DNA from: Actinomycetota bacterium
Lineage (GTDB): Bacteria > Actinomycetota > Actinomycetes > Mycobacteriales > Micromonosporaceae
Assembly (NCBI GenBank): GCA_005885555.1
Contig: VAWN01000023.1
Location: forward strand, 1 to 64,000
Direction of reading: 5' to 3'
DNA: 64,000 nucleotides
The first letter of the stretch is position 1. Each line of letters opens with the position of its first letter. The notes under the pieces are model-generated. The model did not search any database and was not told where the DNA came from. It saw only the letters and a list, made by a program, of their open reading frames with translations. Positions 1 through 8,235 of the stretch are shown one piece after another. Made by a program: the position numbers and the translations under genes.

Positions 1-505
1 CGGTACCGGTTCGTCGCCGACCCGAACCTGTTCAACGTCGTGGTGACCCGGGGCACGGCAGCGGATGGTCGTTGTGACCTCGCTGGGCTCCGCGGCCGGT
101 CTGGTCGGCGAGTACCTCGACTACGCGTCGGCCGGGCCGGCGGCGGCTTCGGGCACTGCGTCCACAGTGGACGGTTGGGCCGGTGTGCTCGGTGCGGAGC
201 TGGCCAAGGCCGGGGTACCGGTCCGGGCCGGGTACCCGGTCGGCGACTGGCAGGTCGACCTGTGCGCCGGTACCGGCGACGCCGCCGTCGGGTTGGTGTG
301 CGCGGTGCACCCGGACGGTCCGGCGGCGCACATCGAGCGGCAGGAGACCCTGGCGCGCGCCGGGTGGCGACTGGTCGATGCGTACCCGAGCCGGTGGGGC
401 GGTGACGCGGTGCGGGCCGCACTGGACCTGGCGCCGCGCCTGGGTCCTGCGGCGGCGCCGGCTCTGTCGCCGTCAGGCGAGGCGGACGGCGTCGAGCTGC
501 TGTAG
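1..505 (+). CDS. C-terminal end of SF1 DNA helicase with REase-like tail, frameshifted
   Basis: Partial at the left edge. Bases 1-51 in frame 1 read DPNLFNVVVTR, which resembles helicase motif VI of superfamily 1 (NVALTRAR) close to the end of the helicase core. The frame then runs into nonsense. From base 53 in frame 2 the expected continuation appears, ARQRMVVVTSL, so one G too many sits in the GGGG run at 50-53. The tail (frame 2, about residues 60-130 after the break) has the look of the REase_MTES_1575-type C-terminal domain of actinobacterial AAA/SF1 helicases (VDL, then HIERQETLARAGWRLV), but the usual acidic E-x-D/K residues of its core are not evident. The gene ends with TAG at 503-505 and overlaps the convergent SnoaL-like gene. 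It is either a pseudogene or a sequencing error. The family call is good; the exact subtype is inferred. Confidence 0.7.
160..172. repeat. 13-bp palindrome GTCCAC-W-GTGGAC, copy 1
   Basis: GTCCACAGTGGAC inside the helicase tail, codons TCC ACA GTG GAC (STVD). The ACA codon is unusual in this G+C-rich gene. Confidence 0.95.
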
Positions 506-892
506 CAGCCCGAGATCGTCAGAGATCACCCAGATGTCACTGATCCGCCCGTCGGTCAGCGTGAGGATGTCGGTGATCCGCTGGGTGACCTGCCGGCCGG
601 TCGCGGGCACGGTGCCCGCGGTGGTGACCAGGGGGCCGGTGTGGCGGCCGTGCATGAAGAACGCGACCACGATCCGGCTCGGCAGCTCGTAGTCGTGCAC
701 GACCTCCATGCGCAGTTCGGTGAAGGCGCCCTGCAGCATCCGGGCGCGCTGCACGAGGTCGGCGACGCTCATCGGGGTGCCGTTCACGGTCACCGGGTCG
801 GCGTAGACCTCGCGGAACGCGGCCTCGGCGTCCGGCCCGGCGACGACCGGCCGCTGCCACAGATCCAGAAGACGTTTCAGAACAGGCGTCAT
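473..892 (-). CDS. SnoaL/NTF2-like fold protein
   Basis: The product is 139 residues, the usual size for SnoaL-like or nuclear-transport-factor-2 fold proteins, which form a cone-shaped cavity and include polyketide cyclases and isomerases. The N-terminus has the family pattern: a leading helix, then AFREVYADPVTVNGTPMSVA, typical of SnoaL-like 'ester cyclase' entries, followed by alternating strands. The C-terminal strand DGRISDIWVISDDLGLLQQL is also characteristic. No secretion signal or membrane segment is visible. The start chosen is ATG at 892; an in-frame ATG at 904 is possible. No ribosome site is visible, so the mRNA may be leaderless. The 3' end overlaps the helicase tail by 33 bp. 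The specific substrate cannot be deduced. Confidence 0.7.
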   Translation of the reverse strand: MTPVLKRLLDLWQRPVVAGPDAEAAFREVYADPVTVNGTPMSVADLVQRARMLQGAFTELRMEVVHDYELPSRIVVAFFMHGRHTGPLVTTAGTVPATGRQVTQRITDILTLTDGRISDIWVISDDLGLLQQLDAVRLA

Positions 893-911
893 GATTGCCA
901 CCATGGTAGCT

Positions 912-1790
912 ATGCCCATCGCTGACGTGACCCGGGAGCTGCTCGTCCGGTACCTCGACACGTGGACGCCCGGCGCGCTGGGCAGCGCCCGCCGGGCCAC
1001 GTTCGCGCAGGCCTGGTCCGGGCCGGCCGACGTCGGGCTGGCCGAGGCCGCGGTACGGGTGTTCGCCGAGTTCAGCGACCGGCTGCGCGGCCGCCGGCTG
1101 ACCGTGGTACTGGTCGCGCCGCAGGCCCGGGAGCTGGCCGGCCGGCTGGAGGTGGTACAGGCGGAGCTGGGTACCCCGGCGGAGCTGGCCGTGCACCCGG
1201 TCGACGGCGACCCGGTGCAGCGGCTGCCGGTCGCGCTCAAGGCGGCCGGCGCGGCCGGTGCGCCGCTGCTGGTGTACCTCGACGAGGCGCCGGTGCCGGC
1301 CGCCACCATGGGCAAGCCGGTGGAGCTGATCCTGGTCGCCCCGGCCGGTGGCTGGGCGGAGCAGCGGCAGGCGCTGCGGGCGACCGGGTACGCCCTGACG
1401 TCGGGCGTGGAACTGGTGAACGGCGACGAAGCCCGGCTGGTCGGCTTCGCCACCGGATCGGCGAAGAGCCTGGAGGCGTTCAAGAACTGCCTGTGGGCGG
1501 TCGACGAGTACGCCGGCGTCCGGTACCGCGACCCGACCGACCCGGACGGCCACCTGATGGACATCTCGCTGAGCCCGCACCCCGGCCCGCTGCGCCGGGA
1601 GCTGCTCGCCCATCTCGGCTCGGTCGGCAGCGCGTCAGTCGTCGACCTGCGCCACTTCACGCTGACCGAGACCGTCTTCCGGGCCTCGGACACGGTACGG
1701 GTGCTGTCCGCCCTGCTGTCGGCCGGCGCGGTGACCCGGGAACCGGAGCGCGGTCGGCTGTCCGGCGACGTCCAGATCACTGTGGCCTAA
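912..1790 (+). CDS. conserved hypothetical, possibly TcmP-like
   Basis: The product is a soluble protein of 292 residues with no signal peptide or membrane segment. I do not recognise it firmly. The N-terminus (LLVRYLDTWTPGAL...RRATFAQAWSGPADVG) resembles the beginning of three-Cys-motif partner (TcmP) proteins, where a helix precedes a methyltransferase-like DGFAGPG segment, but here the glycine motif is degraded. The last 50 residues (DTVRVLSALLSAGAVTREPERGRL) look like a winged-helix end, as in TcmP. No three-Cys peptide gene is next to it. Three in-frame ATGs (891, 903, 912) are possible starts and none has a clear ribosome site. It is divergent from the SnoaL-like gene with almost no intergenic space. 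Confidence 0.55.
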   Translation: MPIADVTRELLVRYLDTWTPGALGSARRATFAQAWSGPADVGLAEAAVRVFAEFSDRLRGRRLTVVLVAPQARELAGRLEVVQAELGTPAELAVHPVDGDPVQRLPVALKAAGAAGAPLLVYLDEAPVPAATMGKPVELILVAPAGGWAEQRQALRATGYALTSGVELVNGDEARLVGFATGSAKSLEAFKNCLWAVDEYAGVRYRDPTDPDGHLMDISLSPHPGPLRRELLAHLGSVGSASVVDLRHFTLTETVFRASDTVRVLSALLSAGAVTREPERGRLSGDVQITVA

Positions 1791-1805
1791 CCGAATCACG
1801 GTGGC

Positions 1806-3581
1806 TTAACCGACCCGCCAGAGCCAGACGTCGTCGACGCGCCGCGGCGGACCGAGCAGTTCGGTGACGAGCCGGCGCAGCAGGTCGCGGTTGTCCGTCC
1901 AGCGGCTGCCCCGGCCGCCGTCGGAGAGCACGACCACGCTCGCGTGCCAGTACGCGAGATCCAGCCGCGCCTGTTGCCTGTCGTAGTCCATGACGACGGG
2001 GTCGTACCCGTTGAGCGCGGCCAGTTCGAGCAGCTCGTACGTTGGCCGGCGGATCGGACCGATCTGGCTGCGCCCGTCCGGCCCGGGACCGAGGAAGAAC
2101 CCGTCCGGGATGGCGAAGCCGAAGTTCGTGGCGACCTGCCACCGCTGGCCGTCGGGGAGCAGGTCGGAGGCGGGCGGTACCGGTACCAGGGTCTGTCCAC
2201 TGTGGACATACTGGCGCCAGGTGCCGTCGGTGAAGAAGTGCGGCACCGGATCCCGCGTCGCCGCCGGGATGCTCAGCGGCACGATCGGCAGCAGCGCGAC
2301 GGCGATCCCGGCGTACCAGAGGCGCCGCCGGTCCGACCGGCGCGCCCGATCGACCGCGAACGCCAGCAGCAGCCCGACGATCGGGATGAGCATCAGCGCG
2401 AACCGGGCCGGCAGCGCGGAGTTGAACACCGGCAGCCGGGCCAGCGCCGCGTACGGCAGCATGAGCCCGGTCCAGTACCCGCCGATGTGCAGCCGCGGCC
2501 CCAGCGCGAGGATCGCGAACACCACCGCGGTGACCGCCATCGCCCGCACCACCCGGCGCCGCCACAGCACCACGAAGCAGACGACGGTCAGCACGAGCAG
2601 CGGTACCCCGAAGAACGTGGTCTCCTCGGTCCAGTTCGGCGCCAGCTTCACCCACAGGCCCAGCAGCCGGCCGGGGGACAGGTACGGCACCGCGCCGAAC
2701 GCCAGCAGGTCCTCGCTGTGCACCCGCTGGTCGAACCCGATCCCGTGGTACCGCTGCGGTCCGGCGAACTGCATGTAGAGCGGGTAGGCCAGCAGTACCG
2801 CGGCGACCCCGGCCGCGACGGCGGCGCCGCGCGCGAACACCGGGGCGACCGCGCGCGCCGCGGCCCGGTTCTGCGCAGCCCACGCGAGCAGGAACACCGC
2901 GCACCCGAGCGCCACGAAGAACAGCAGTTCGGCACCGATGGAGAAGGCGAGCGCGACGAGCACCCCGAGAACCACGCCGTTGCGCACGGGATGGCGCGGG
3001 TCGCGCAGCCGCAGTGTCCACAGGAGAACGAACGGCACCAGGTACTGCGCCGAGAAGTTCAGGTGCCCGTTGCCGTGCGACACCATCCCCGGCGCGTACC
3101 CGCAGAACAGCCCGCCCAGCACCGCCGCCGCCCGGGTCCGCACCAGATGCCGGGACAGCACGTGGTACCACGCGTACGGGGTGAGGATCAGGTTCAGCGT
3201 CAGGACGACGAGAAAGCTCACCGACGCGCCGAGCGTCAGCGTCACCGGGGTGAGCAGCCCGCCGACCACGACCATCGACGTGTTGACGGCGAGGTTGGCG
3301 CCCATGGGGTGGTTCAGCAGCGTGGTCCACCACGGGTTGGCGCCGTGCGTGGGGGAGTACGCCGCATAGGACAGCAGCCACTCGAACAGCGCCTGGTCGC
3401 CCTGGTTGTGCGCGACCGCGCGGTGGTTCGGGTCCAGCCACATGCCGTACGTCAGGTACAGCGCGATCGCCACGCAGGCGCCGAGCACGGCGAGGTCCGC
3501 GCGCCAGTCGCGGCCGGGATGGCCGGGCGGCGCGACCGGGCGCCGGACCGTGGTCCGTTCCACCACCGAGGTCCCGCTCAC
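1806..3581 (-). CDS. polytopic membrane protein, GT-C glycosyltransferase-like
   Basis: The product has 591 residues with about ten to twelve hydrophobic segments between residues 30 and 420, followed by a soluble C-terminal part of about 160 residues. Just after the first membrane segment is a loop with an acidic site and aromatic residues (GDQALFEWLLSYA), and later a His-rich loop (HGNGHLNFSAQYLVPF). This arrangement is seen in GT-C type transferases that use polyprenyl-phosphate sugars, so a cell-envelope glycosyltransferase is the best guess, but no family-specific motif proves it. GTG at 3581 was chosen because it overlaps the TGA of the upstream oxidoreductase by 4 bp (GTGA), implying translational coupling. 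A 13-bp palindrome lies inside the gene at 2195-2207. Confidence 0.65.
   Translation of the reverse strand: MSGTSVVERTTVRRPVAPPGHPGRDWRADLAVLGACVAIALYLTYGMWLDPNHRAVAHNQGDQALFEWLLSYAAYSPTHGANPWWTTLLNHPMGANLAVNTSMVVVGGLLTPVTLTLGASVSFLVVLTLNLILTPYAWYHVLSRHLVRTRAAAVLGGLFCGYAPGMVSHGNGHLNFSAQYLVPFVLLWTLRLRDPRHPVRNGVVLGVLVALAFSIGAELLFFVALGCAVFLLAWAAQNRAAARAVAPVFARGAAVAAGVAAVLLAYPLYMQFAGPQRYHGIGFDQRVHSEDLLAFGAVPYLSPGRLLGLWVKLAPNWTEETTFFGVPLLVLTVVCFVVLWRRRVVRAMAVTAVVFAILALGPRLHIGGYWTGLMLPYAALARLPVFNSALPARFALMLIPIVGLLLAFAVDRARRSDRRRLWYAGIAVALLPIVPLSIPAATRDPVPHFFTDGTWRQYVHSGQTLVPVPPASDLLPDGQRWQVATNFGFAIPDGFFLGPGPDGRSQIGPIRRPTYELLELAALNGYDPVVMDYDRQQARLDLAYWHASVVVLSDGGRGSRWTDNRDLLRRLVTELLGPPRRVDDVWLWRVG
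2195..2207. repeat. 13-bp palindrome, copy 2
   Basis: GTCCACTGTGGAC inside the polytopic membrane protein gene, read on the minus strand as GTC CAC AGT GGA (VHSG), a different frame from the STVD copies. Confidence 0.95.
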
Positions 3582-4471
3582 CGGGTCAGGCTCCAGCGCA
3601 GTGCCGACTCCAGGTCCGCGTGCTGGAAGCGGTACCCGGCACCGGCCAGCACCGCCGGCAGTACCCGCTGGCTGCGCACCGCCTCGGCACCGAACTCGCC
3701 GACCGCGATCCGCAACGCGAACGCCGGTACCGGCAGGACCGCCGGCCGGTGCAGCACCCGGCCGAGGGTACGGGCGAACTCCCGGTTGGTCACCGGCGCC
3801 GGCCCGGTCAGGTTGACCGCGCCGGTCACCGCGTCGGCGGTCAGCAGGAACTCGATCGCCGCGACCTCGTCGGCCAGCGAGATCCACGGCATCCACTGCC
3901 GCCCGTTGCCCAGCGGCCCGCCCAGTCCGAACCGGTACAGCGGCAGCAGCGGCTTGAGCAACCCGCCACCCGGCCCGAGTACCAGCCCGGTGCGCAGGTG
4001 CGCCACCCGGATCCCGGCCGCCTCCGCCGCTTCCGTCGCCGCCTCCCACGCCCGGCACACGTCCGGGAAGTACCCGTCGCCCGCCGGCCCGCTCTCGTCC
4101 ACCTCGCGGTCGCCGGTGTCGCCGTAGAACCCGACCGCCGAGGCGTTGAGCAGTACCCGCGGCGGCGCCTTCGCGGCCGCGACCGCCGCCGCGAGGGCCT
4201 CGGTCGAGTTCACCCGGCTGGCCCGGATCAGCGCCTTGAACGCGGCGTTCCACCGGTGGGTACCCACGCCGACCCCGGCCAGGTTCACCACCGCGTCGGC
4301 ACCGTCCACAGTGGACGGATCGAGCGGCGCCACGCTCGGCCGCCAGGTCACCTCGTCCGGGGCCGCGCTGTCCCGGCGGACCAGCCGGACGATGTCGTGC
4401 CCGGCCGCGCGCAACCGGTCGACGAGCGCGGTGCCGATGAACCCCGACGACCCGCCGACCACGATGCGCAT
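3578..4471 (-). CDS. TIGR01777 family NAD(P)-binding oxidoreductase/epimerase
   Basis: The product is 297 residues, full length for the TIGR01777 (YfcH/DUF1731) subfamily of extended short-chain dehydrogenases. The N-terminal dinucleotide motif is GGSSGFIGTAL (residues 6-16). Downstream are NLAGVGVG, NASAVGFYGDTGD (Ser/Tyr region of the active site) and the C-terminal DUF1731 segment beginning near residue 250 (PVPAFALRIAVGEFG...SQRVLPA). The reaction is unknown for the family. It lies immediately downstream of sucB on the same strand (4-bp gap), an arrangement I recall from M. tuberculosis, where Rv2216 follows the E2 gene Rv2215. It is translationally coupled to the membrane protein gene that follows. 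A 13-bp palindrome lies at 4304-4316 in codons for STVD. Confidence 0.9.
   Translation of the reverse strand: MRIVVGGSSGFIGTALVDRLRAAGHDIVRLVRRDSAAPDEVTWRPSVAPLDPSTVDGADAVVNLAGVGVGTHRWNAAFKALIRASRVNSTEALAAAVAAAKAPPRVLLNASAVGFYGDTGDREVDESGPAGDGYFPDVCRAWEAATEAAEAAGIRVAHLRTGLVLGPGGGLLKPLLPLYRFGLGGPLGNGRQWMPWISLADEVAAIEFLLTADAVTGAVNLTGPAPVTNREFARTLGRVLHRPAVLPVPAFALRIAVGEFGAEAVRSQRVLPAVLAGAGYRFQHADLESALRWSLTR
4304..4316. repeat. 13-bp palindrome, copy 3
   Basis: GTCCACAGTGGAC inside the TIGR01777 oxidoreductase gene, codons for STVD on the minus strand. Confidence 0.95.
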
Positions 4472-4475
4472 CGGC

Positions 4476-6335
4476 CTAGAGACCCAGCTCTGCCTCGAAC
4501 TGCCCGGCCTCCAGCCGGTCCTTGACGGTAGCCAGGAACCGGGCCGCGTCGGCGCCGTCGACCAGCCGGTGGTCGTAGGTCAGCGCGAGGTACACCATCG
4601 ACCGGGGCACGATGACCTCGCCCAGGTCGGGGTCGTCGAGCACGACGGCACGCTTGACCACCGCACCGGTGCCCAGGATGCCGACCTGCGGCTGGTTGAT
4701 GATCGGGGTGTCGAACAGCGCGCCCCGGCTGCCGGTGTTGGTCAGCGTGAACGTGCCGCCGGACAGCTCGTCGGGGGACACCTTGTTGGCGCGGGTCCGC
4801 TCGGCCAGGTCGGCGATCCGCCGAGCCAGGCCGGCGAGGTTGAGGTCACCGGCGTTGCGGATGACCGGTACCAGCAGGCCCCGCTCGGTGTCCACCGCGA
4901 TGCCCAGGTGCTCGGCGTCGTGGTAGGCGACGGTGCCGGCCTCGGTGTCGATCGACGCGTTGACGCTCGGGTGCACCCGCAGCGCCTCGACCGCGGCCAG
5001 CGCGAAGAACGGCAGGAAGGACAGCTTCACCCCTTCGCGCCGCTGGAAGTCGGCCTTTGCCGCGTCACGCAACCGGGCGATCCTGGTGATGTCCACCTCG
5101 ACCACCGTGGTCAGCTGCGCCGAGGTCTGCAGCGACTCGACCATCCGGCGGGCGATCGTGGCGCGCATGCGGGTGAGCTTCTCGGTCCGGCCGCGCAGCG
5201 GGCTCGGCTCGGGCTTGGCGACCGGCGCGGCCGCGGCACGCGCCGGCTCGGGCTTCGCCTCCGCCGCCTTCTGCCGCTCGGCCGCCTCCAGGACGTCCTG
5301 CTTGCGGATCCGGCCGCCGACGCCGCTGCCGCGCAGCCTCGACAGGTCGACCCGGTGCTCGCTGGCGAGCTTGCGGACCAGCGGGGTGACGTATCCGGCC
5401 TCGCCCGCGCCGTCGTCGCTCGCCGGCGGCTGCTCCTGACGGGGCTGCTCTTGGCGGGGCTTTTCTTGGCGGGGCTGCTCTTGGCGGGCTGCCGGGGCCG
5501 GCTCGGGCTTGCGCTCCTGCGCCGCGGGCTCCGGCTCAGCCTTCCGCTCCGGTTGCGGTTCCTGCTCCTGCGTTGGCTGCGGCTGCTCGGGCGCGGGCTT
5601 CTCGGGTGCCGGAGCAGGCGCGCTTCCCGCGCCGCCGATCACCGCGAGGTCCGCACCGACGGGCACGGTCTCGTCCTCGTTGACCTTGATCTCGACGAGG
5701 GTACCGGCAGCCGGTGCGGGAATCTCCGTGTCCACCTTGTCGGTCGACACCTCCAGCAGCGGCTCGTCCGCTTCGACGGAGTCGCCGACCTGCTTGAGCC
5801 AGCGGGTCACGGTACCTTCGGTGACCGACTCGCCCAGTGCCGGCATCCTGACCACGGTGCCCTGGCCGTTGCCGGAGGACGGCGCCGGTGCCTCAGCCTC
5901 GGCCTCGGCTTCGGCCGGCTTCTCGGTCGACGGCTCGTCCACCGGCGGCGCCGGCCGCTCCTCCTCGACGGTGGCGCGCTCCTGCGGCTGCCCGGCCGAG
6001 GACTGCTCTGCCGCGGACTGCTCGCCCGCCTGTCGCTCTGCCGCATGCTGCCCCGCCGCCTGCTGCTGGCCGCCGCCGTCCTGCCCGCCGCCACCGCCGT
6101 CGCCGTCGATCACCGCGAGCTCGCTGCCCACCTCGGCGGTCTCGTCCTCGTGCACGACGATCCGGCTCAGCACACCGGCCGCCGGGGAGGGGATCTCGGT
6201 GTCCACCTTGTCGGTGGAGACCTCCAGCAGTGGCTCGTCCGCCTCGACCCGCTCACCCTCCTGCTTGAGCCAGCGGGTGACGGTACCCTCCGTGACGCTT
6301 TCGCCGAGCCGGGGCATGGTGACCGATACCGGCAT
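4476..6335 (-). CDS. sucB: dihydrolipoyllysine-residue succinyltransferase (E2), two lipoyl domains
   Basis: E2 core of a 2-oxoacid dehydrogenase complex, transferring the acyl group from lipoyl-lysine to CoA. The protein has 619 residues. Lipoyl domain 1 (1-80) has the lipoyl lysine in STDKVDTEI at about K43; lipoyl domain 2 starts near residue 160 with the same DKV motif. Long Gln/Ala/Glu/Pro linkers join the domains. A peripheral-subunit-binding domain lies near 313-350 ([20 protein letters not shown]), followed by the catalytic domain ending in [15 protein letters not shown] with the conserved His and Asp. The two near-identical lipoyl regions form a direct DNA repeat. It is followed by the TIGR01777 gene and preceded by lpd on the same strand with a 58-bp gap, so E2 and E3 are probably co-expressed. 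In actinobacteria this E2 may serve both pyruvate and 2-oxoglutarate complexes. Confidence 0.95.
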   Translation of the reverse strand: MPVSVTMPRLGESVTEGTVTRWLKQEGERVEADEPLLEVSTDKVDTEIPSPAAGVLSRIVVHEDETAEVGSELAVIDGDGGGGGQDGGGQQQAAGQHAAERQAGEQSAAEQSSAGQPQERATVEEERPAPPVDEPSTEKPAEAEAEAEAPAPSSGNGQGTVVRMPALGESVTEGTVTRWLKQVGDSVEADEPLLEVSTDKVDTEIPAPAAGTLVEIKVNEDETVPVGADLAVIGGAGSAPAPAPEKPAPEQPQPTQEQEPQPERKAEPEPAAQERKPEPAPAARQEQPRQEKPRQEQPRQEQPPASDDGAGEAGYVTPLVRKLASEHRVDLSRLRGSGVGGRIRKQDVLEAAERQKAAEAKPEPARAAAAPVAKPEPSPLRGRTEKLTRMRATIARRMVESLQTSAQLTTVVEVDITRIARLRDAAKADFQRREGVKLSFLPFFALAAVEALRVHPSVNASIDTEAGTVAYHDAEHLGIAVDTERGLLVPVIRNAGDLNLAGLARRIADLAERTRANKVSPDELSGGTFTLTNTGSRGALFDTPIINQPQVGILGTGAVVKRAVVLDDPDLGEVIVPRSMVYLALTYDHRLVDGADAARFLATVKDRLEAGQFEAELGL

Positions 6336-6393
6336 CTCGTACGACTCCTTGCTAGCGGGCAGTGGTGGATCGGGGACGATCGGATCTTAGCCG

Positions 6394-7776
6394 TCAGCCG
6401 TGTACGTGCAGCGGCTTGCCGGCCAGGGCGAGATGGGCTTCGCCGATCGCCTCGCTCTGCGTCGGATGCGGGTGGATCAGCTGGGCGACGTCGGTCGGGA
6501 ACGCCTCCCAGCCGTAGATGAGCATGGCCTCGGCGATCAGCTCGCCGATCCGGTCGCCGACCATGTGTACCCCGACCACCGGCCCGTCCGCGACGCTGAC
6601 CAGCTTGACGAACCCGGCCGTCTTGAGGATCTGGCTGCGCCCGTTGCCGGCCAGGTCGTAGGTCAGCGTCTTCACCTGGTCGCCGTACTTCTCCTTGGCC
6701 TGCGCCTCGGTCAGCCCGACCGAGGCGACCTCGGGGGAGGTGTAGGTGATCCGCGGGATACCCAGCTCGTCGATCACGGCCGGGTTCAGCCCGGCGATGT
6801 CCTCGACGACGAAGATGCCCTGCTGGAACCCGCGGTGCGCGAGCTGCAGGCCGGGCACGATGTCACCGACGGCGTACACGTTGGGCAGGTTCGTGCGCAG
6901 CCGCTCGTCGGTCGGTACGAAGCCGCGGTCCATCCGCAGCCCCTGCTCCTCGTACCCGAGGTCGGCCGTGGTCGGTCCGCGCCCGACGGCGACCAGCAGC
7001 AGTTCGGCCTCCAGTACCTCGCCGCCCTGGATGGTCACCCGGACACCGGCGTCGGTGTTCTCCACCTTCTCGAACGGCTTGCCGGTCTTGAACGGGATGC
7101 CGCGCTTGCGGAACGCCCGCTCCAGGGCCTTGGAACTCTGCTCGTCCTCGGGCGGCAGCAGCCGGGGCAGCGCCTCCACGATCGTCACGTCGACACCGAA
7201 GGACTTCCAGGCGCTGGCGAACTCGCAGCCGATGACGCCGCCACCGAGGACCACCGCGGAGGCGGGCACGTGGTCGAGGTTCAGCGCGTGCTCGGAGGTG
7301 ATCACCCGCTCGCCGTCGATCTCCAGGCCCGGCAGCGTCTTCGCGTATGAGCCGGTCGCCAGGATCAGGTGCCGGCCGGTGATCCGCTGGCCGTCGACCT
7401 CGACCGTGGTCGGGCCGACCAGCCGGCCGGTGCCCTCGAACAGGGCCACCTTGTGCTGCTTGAACAGACCCTGCAGGCCGCGGTACAGCCGGCTGACCAC
7501 GCCGTCCTTGTAGGCGTTGACGCCCTTCATGTCGATGCCGTTGAAGGTCGTCTGCACGCCGAACTGCTCGCCCTCGCGCGCCTGGTCGGCCAGCTCCCCG
7601 GCGTGCAGCAGCGCCTTGGTCGGGATGCAGCCGCGGTGCAGGCAGGTGCCGCCGACCTTGTCCTTCTCGACCAGCGCGACCGACAGCCCGAGCTCGGTGG
7701 CCCGGAACGCCGCCGCGTACCCGCCGCTGCCGCCGCCGAGGATGACGACGTCATAACGATTGTCCGCTGCGCTCAC
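6394..7776 (-). CDS. lpdA: dihydrolipoyl dehydrogenase (E3)
   Basis: FAD-dependent enzyme that reoxidises dihydrolipoyl groups on E2, passing electrons to NAD+. At 460 residues it has the family's usual length. The FAD-binding motif is GGGSGGYAAA (residues 14-23), the redox disulfide is GGTCLHRGC (C45, C50), the NAD-binding motif is LGGGVIGCEFAS in the middle, the second FAD contact is VYAVGDI, and the catalytic base motif HPHPTQSE is near the C-terminus. It is upstream of sucB on the same strand and divergent from the small gene at 7904. The ATG start encodes MSAADNRYDVVILGG. Regulation is not evident from the 127-bp divergent spacer. Confidence 0.96.
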   Translation of the reverse strand: MSAADNRYDVVILGGGSGGYAAAFRATELGLSVALVEKDKVGGTCLHRGCIPTKALLHAGELADQAREGEQFGVQTTFNGIDMKGVNAYKDGVVSRLYRGLQGLFKQHKVALFEGTGRLVGPTTVEVDGQRITGRHLILATGSYAKTLPGLEIDGERVITSEHALNLDHVPASAVVLGGGVIGCEFASAWKSFGVDVTIVEALPRLLPPEDEQSSKALERAFRKRGIPFKTGKPFEKVENTDAGVRVTIQGGEVLEAELLLVAVGRGPTTADLGYEEQGLRMDRGFVPTDERLRTNLPNVYAVGDIVPGLQLAHRGFQQGIFVVEDIAGLNPAVIDELGIPRITYTSPEVASVGLTEAQAKEKYGDQVKTLTYDLAGNGRSQILKTAGFVKLVSVADGPVVGVHMVGDRIGELIAEAMLIYGWEAFPTDVAQLIHPHPTQSEAIGEAHLALAGKPLHVHG

Positions 7777-7903
7777 TGCCTAACCCCCTGCGTAGATGCC
7801 GTCGTCATCTTGTCACTCCGGCCGGCCCGGCGCGTAGTGAGGTCCCCGACGACACAGGCTTTCGGCGTACCCTTTCCTGCGAAGTCGAGGGGGAGGAGGC
7901 CGG

Positions 7904-8233
7904 GTGGGCCTGTTCAGCCGGCGCGGAGGCTCGTCGAGACCGGGGACGATCCGCGGTGCGAGCCACGCCGATCTGGAGCATCTGGAGCAGTTCGTCCAGT
8001 CACGCTACGGGGTGGAGGGCTATGTCGAGCCCCGCACCACGGTCACCGACACCACCCTGATCCTCATCGCGCACGACGGTGAGTGGACGCGCCGGCGGGT
8101 ACCCGACCCGCGCGCCGCCCGGGAGTTCGGCCAGCGGCTCGGCATTCCGGTCTACAACGTGCAGCTCACCGGGTACCCCCAGCGGATGCGCGACTACAAC
8201 CAGCGCCGCAAGCGGGCCGACCCGGCCGACTGA
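7904..8233 (+). CDS. conserved actinobacterial small protein
   Basis: A 109-residue soluble protein starting at GTG, preceded by a strong purine-rich ribosome site (GGGGGAGGAGG, about 7888-7898). The N-terminus is basic and glycine/serine-rich. The body (about 20-95) has the pattern LEHLEQFVQSRYGVEGYVEP, then strands TLILIAHDGEWTRRRVPDP and a C-terminal IPVYNVQLTGYPQRMRDYN. I recall similar short proteins encoded next to lpd and pepA in many actinobacteria, often mislabelled 'oxidoreductase'; no catalytic motif is visible and the function is unknown. It is convergent with pepA, with only 2 bp between the stop codons. Confidence 0.75.
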   Translation: MGLFSRRGGSSRPGTIRGASHADLEHLEQFVQSRYGVEGYVEPRTTVTDTTLILIAHDGEWTRRRVPDPRAAREFGQRLGIPVYNVQLTGYPQRMRDYNQRRKRADPAD

Positions 8234-8235
8234 CC

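Noticed and set aside
912-1790. A firm TcmP methyltransferase assignment
   Set aside because: Similarity is limited to the ends, and the glycine-rich SAM motif is not visible.
4146-6521. A 791-codon open frame opposite sucB
   Set aside because: Its leucine- and arginine-rich translation mirrors the lipoyl and linker repeats of sucB, which has clear catalytic motifs.
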